Virus record (IMG/VR): IMGVR_UViG_3300036828_000780
Coordinates: 1-57,213 of that record
Direction: 5' to 3' (one strand)
Origin: a virus
Length of the DNA: 57,213 bases
Position 1 is the first letter of the stretch. Each line of letters starts with the position of its first letter. Shown here piece by piece: positions 54,270 to 57,213 of this stretch. The notes beneath the pieces are model-generated. The model saw only the letters and a program-made list of their open reading frames with translations. It had not been told where the DNA came from and searched no databases. A program made the position numbers and the translations under genes.

Positions 54270-56699
54270 ATGCCTTGGGAGACCGATGGGTTTGACCGGC
54301 TGCGCAGCTGGGTTGCCGACGCCAACAACGGGCTGCTCATCGATGCCGGGCTGATGGACGACGACACCAATGACATTGCGTCGGGCCTCACCCAATTGCG
54401 CCAGCAAGGCCAGTCGGGCAGCGCCAATTGGGGCGGCGCGGCGCTCGGCACGGCCAATGCGCTGACGATTACGGTGGCGCCGGTGCTGTCGGCGCTCGCC
54501 GCCGGCAATCGGTTTGCGTTCATCCCCGGCGCCGCCAATACCGGGCCGGCCACCTTGCAGGTCGGCGCGCTGGCGGCGGCGCCGCTGCTCAATGGCGCCG
54601 CGCTCGCCGGCGGCGAACTGCAGTCCGGTGTCGCGGTCAGTGTCGTTTATGACGGCACGGCCTTTCAGATCCAGGGCGGCGTCGCGCATCTGACCGGGGT
54701 CACCGCCGGCACCGGCCTGGCCGGCGGCGGTATGGCGGGCAACGTGCCGGTGTCGCTGGTGGTCCCGGTGACGGTGCCCCATGGCGGCCTCGGCGTCGCG
54801 ACCGTGCCGCCCTATGGCCTGCTGATCGGCCGCGGCGCCGCGCCGGTTGGCGCGATCATGCCGAGCAACAACCCCAATGATGTTTTGTTGTGTCAGGGGG
54901 CGGCGGCCGATCCCGCCTTTGGGCCGTTCTCCGGCTTGCTCGACTCGCTGTTTGGCAGTGCGCAGGGCTCGATCCTGATGCGCGGCGCCGCCGGCTGGGC
55001 CGGGTTGCCGCCGGGGGCCGCCGGGGCGGTGCTCAGCACGCAGGGCGCCGGCGCCGACGCGGTGTGGTTGCTGGCGACCGGCACCGGGACGATCACCGGC
55101 GTCACCGCCGGCACCGGCATGTCTGGCGGCGGCCTTGCCGGCAACGTCACCTTGTCGATGGTCACGCCGGTTGCGATCTCGATCGGCGGCACGGGCGCCA
55201 ATGCGCCGGCGGCGGCGCTCGCCAACCTCGGCGCGGCGCCGCTCGCCTCACCGGCGTTCACGGGCACGGTGACCGCGCCAACCGTCATTCTCAACCAGAA
55301 CACGGCAGCGCCACAAGTGCCGCCCTCGGGCATGGCTGCGCTGCTGCATGTGAACGGGGCGGATGCCACCCAGCCCGGTTTGCTGCTCGACAGCTATGGC
55401 ACACAGTCGGCGCTGCTGACCTTCCGCGCAGCGCGGGGCACCGGGGCCAGCCCGAGCGCGATGCAGCAGGGCGATATAATTGGCGGCGCTCAATTCTGGG
55501 GCTACGGCACGGCTTATGCGGTTGGCGCATCGTTCTACGCCACAGCTTCCGGAACTTGGACCGGCGCGTCGCACGGAACTTTGCTGGGGTTTACAACGAC
55601 CTCGCCCGGTGCGGTTACGCCGCACACCGTCATGCAGTTGTATCAAGGGCTGGTCATCGGCAATCCGGCTGGTGGCGATCTTGGACCGGGAACAGTCAAC
55701 GCCCAGACCCTACTAAGAGCTTCGGGAAATTTTTGTAGCTTACAGCTAAATGACAATGTGGTGGGCCCTACCAGTGGAGGATTGGTTCGGTTCACCAGCC
55801 TAGGCACCGGAGTTTATGCGTTCCAAATAAACACCGCGTCGGCCGGCGATTTCACCGCGGTCGTATCGCCGCTTGTCATCTCATCGAGCGGTGTGATGAC
55901 GATCGCGCCGGGTGCCAGCAACCCCCTCAACGTCCAAGCCTCCGCAGGCGGCTCGGCTTGTATACTTGCTACGATCGCCGGACTGCAGCAATGGGCGGTC
56001 GGCGCCTACAACGGCAGCGGCCTCAACATCTTCACGATTTCCGACCAGACCGCGAACGCGCCGCGCCTCGAAATCGACACCAGCGGCGTCGTTACGATCC
56101 CCAGGGCGCTCGCAATTGGTTCGTCGACCGGCCCTACTGATCCGCTGACAGTGGAGGGTGGCTCGGGAAACGATGCCCACATCATTTATACGACATACGG
56201 TGGCGCCAAAACCTATGCGGCCGGCGTCCGTAACGACGGCGTTTTCGAATGGAAAGATCAAACGGCCGGCGGCGTATTACATATGTATATCTTGGCCAAC
56301 GGGACCGTCGTCATGCCGACCTTGACGGTAATCAATACATTTACTCCACCTAGTGATAGGCGTCTTAAAGACGACATCACGCCGTGGCAAAAAGGACTTG
56401 CTGAAGTCTTAGAACTCAACCCCGTTTCGTTCAAATGGAACGGCAAGGCCGGCACCGTCGCCGACAAGAAGCCGCGCTTCGGCTTTGTCGGCGACGAGGT
56501 TGCCAAGGTGTTGCCGGAGTTCGTCGGTAAGCTCGCCGGCCTTGAAGATGCCCCGGACGGCGCGGATGTGGACACTATCGACATCCTGGCAATGGCTCCG
56601 CTGCTCGTCAACGCGGTCAAGGAGTTGGCCGCCGAAAACGAAGATCTGAAGAAGCGCCTCGAACTTTTAGAAGTCGCGGCGCTGAAGACCGCCGCTTGA
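54270..56699 (+). CDS. Tail fibre with S74 chaperone domain, second copy
   Basis: 809 residues with AAAGGAG upstream. The N-terminus (MPWETDGFDRLRSWVADANN) repeats that of the first fibre. Gly-rich shaft repeats (GVTAGTGLAGGGMAGNVPVS and GVTAGTGMSGGGLAGNVTLS) follow. Residues about 480-700 are encoded by visibly less G+C-rich DNA (roughly 55,720-56,440). The end is a canonical S74 domain (PPSDRRLKDDITPWQKGLAE, FGFVGDEVAKVLPEFVG) with a terminal coiled coil (ELAAENEDLKKRLELLEV). A mosaic receptor-binding fibre. Confidence 0.85.
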   Translation: MPWETDGFDRLRSWVADANNGLLIDAGLMDDDTNDIASGLTQLRQQGQSGSANWGGAALGTANALTITVAPVLSALAAGNRFAFIPGAANTGPATLQVGALAAAPLLNGAALAGGELQSGVAVSVVYDGTAFQIQGGVAHLTGVTAGTGLAGGGMAGNVPVSLVVPVTVPHGGLGVATVPPYGLLIGRGAAPVGAIMPSNNPNDVLLCQGAAADPAFGPFSGLLDSLFGSAQGSILMRGAAGWAGLPPGAAGAVLSTQGAGADAVWLLATGTGTITGVTAGTGMSGGGLAGNVTLSMVTPVAISIGGTGANAPAAALANLGAAPLASPAFTGTVTAPTVILNQNTAAPQVPPSGMAALLHVNGADATQPGLLLDSYGTQSALLTFRAARGTGASPSAMQQGDIIGGAQFWGYGTAYAVGASFYATASGTWTGASHGTLLGFTTTSPGAVTPHTVMQLYQGLVIGNPAGGDLGPGTVNAQTLLRASGNFCSLQLNDNVVGPTSGGLVRFTSLGTGVYAFQINTASAGDFTAVVSPLVISSSGVMTIAPGASNPLNVQASAGGSACILATIAGLQQWAVGAYNGSGLNIFTISDQTANAPRLEIDTSGVVTIPRALAIGSSTGPTDPLTVEGGSGNDAHIIYTTYGGAKTYAAGVRNDGVFEWKDQTAGGVLHMYILANGTVVMPTLTVINTFTPPSDRRLKDDITPWQKGLAEVLELNPVSFKWNGKAGTVADKKPRFGFVGDEVAKVLPEFVGKLAGLEDAPDGADVDTIDILAMAPLLVNAVKELAAENEDLKKRLELLEVAALKTAA

Positions 56700-56712
56700 G
56701 GGGGCGCGGGCG

Positions 56713-57078
56713 ATGTGGCGATGCGAGGATCCCGAGCGGCACGCCGGCCGGGTTGTGGCGAATGGCCATTGCGTGCGGTTCTGCCAGGCGGCGGTCCCGG
56801 GGTTGCCGCATACCGGGCAATGGTCGCGTGGGCCCCGGGTGCGCGGCGCCGGCGTGGCCCCGGGCACCGTGATCGCGACGTTCGACCCCGACGGCACCTA
56901 TGGCAACCACACCGACGGGCGCTCGCACGCCGCGATCCTGATCGCCGAGGAGGCGGGCGGGCTGCGGGTGTGGGATCAATGGGTTGGGCACCCGGTCGCC
57001 GAGCGGCTGATCCGCTTCCGCGGCGGCCGCGGCAAGCGGGTCAATGACGGCGACGCCTTTCACATTGTCGAGAGTTGA
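56713..57078 (+). CDS. BPSL0067-like peptidoglycan hydrolase (lysin)
   Basis: 121 residues. NGHCVRFCQAAVPGLPHTGQ with a candidate catalytic Cys, GTVIATFDPDGTYGNHTDGR, SHAAILI with the candidate His, VWDQWVGHPVAERLIRFRGG and NDGDAFHIVE follow the BPSL0067/NlpC-like amidase family, which occurs in phage lysis modules. No signal peptide, so a holin is needed. It starts 14 bases after the fibre gene, and its stop overlaps the TTG start of the membrane protein that continues at position 1. Confidence 0.72.
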   Translation: MWRCEDPERHAGRVVANGHCVRFCQAAVPGLPHTGQWSRGPRVRGAGVAPGTVIATFDPDGTYGNHTDGRSHAAILIAEEAGGLRVWDQWVGHPVAERLIRFRGGRGKRVNDGDAFHIVES

Positions 57079-57213
57079 CCGACCCGCCCCCCAAGGACCC
57101 GCCGACGGGTCGCCTGATCCCCGACCTGGTCGGGCGCGTCCTCGGCTACATGGATCGCCCGTGGAAGGCCGTCGCGATCATCGTGGCGGTGGTCCTCGGC
57201 GCAGCCGGCTGGG
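57075..57213 (+). CDS. 5' part of the membrane protein gene (partial, continues at window start)
   Basis: A TTG at 57075 overlaps the lysin stop (TTGA). The frame (TDPPPKDPPTGRLIPDLVGR, then VLGYMDRPWKAV) runs to the window end and continues as the gene at 65-622 once the duplicate ends are joined. Confidence 0.6.
   Translation, partial: MTDPPPKDPPTGRLIPDLVGRVLGYMDRPWKAVAIIVAVVLGAAGW
57086..57213. repeat. Terminal direct repeat, right copy
   Basis: Matches 1-128 except for A at 57203 in place of G at 118. In the reading frame the change is silent or nearly so (third position of an Ala codon). Confidence 0.93.

Overview
The window is a temperate bacteriophage (or excised prophage) genome that closes into a circle. 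The first 128 bases recur at 57086-57213 with one mismatch, so the unique circle is about 57,085 bp. Virion genes point to a short-tailed (podovirus-type) phage: terminase, portal, scaffold, capsid, tail-tube and stabilisation proteins, ejection proteins and S74 fibres, with no sheath, baseplate or tape measure. High G+C, GcrA-like and CtrA-like regulators, DUF3309 and DUF6456 proteins and a PEP-CTERM cargo point to an alphaproteobacterial host, most likely Rhizobiales (Bradyrhizobium-like). That host call is an inference from protein families.

Layout. 56713-1379 (across the join): lysis cassette with a BPSL0067-like lysin, a membrane GAF-like protein, a Rap1a-like exported protein and a GspI-like pseudopilin. 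1618-2486: two small rightward genes. 2487-7864: leftward lysogeny operon with a tyrosine integrase and a ParB-domain protein whose gene is flanked on both sides by GCCNN pentamer repeat arrays. 7877-8863: lambda-like switch, with an XRE repressor, a Cro-like divergent gene and repeated operators. 8877-15569: rightward early genes, a TSCPD protein, small DNA-binding proteins, a Toprim primase and a D5/SF3 helicase. 15566-18592: PEP-CTERM protein, an iteron-like or inverted-repeat region (candidate origin or packaging site), and a serine recombinase with res-like dyads. 18644-26307: GcrA-like regulator, DUF6456 protein, chimeric terminase, exported GH16 glycosidase, HAD phosphatase and DNA methyltransferase. 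26307-31263: portal in two pieces around a 710-residue gene. 33011-34339: leftward cassette of a CtrA-like response regulator, two small membrane proteins and a minimal J-domain protein. 34469-49634: scaffold, capsid, tail and ejection genes. 49653-52076: leftward accessory genes and a folded intergenic element. 52156-56699: two S74 tail fibres.

How it works together. The repressor and its operators would hold leftward and rightward promoters off in lysogeny. Integrase, serine recombinase and the ParB-domain protein with its arrays are the maintenance functions. After induction the primase-helicase pair replicates DNA, terminase packages it, and the internal virion proteins plus a transglycosylase deliver it. 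The most unusual theme is apparent takeover of host regulation: lookalikes of GcrA and CtrA, the latter with a degenerate receiver, together with a beta-class methyltransferase. Other notable points are a terminase carrying a second, decayed ATPase domain, a split portal, the pentamer arrays and several exported cargo proteins.
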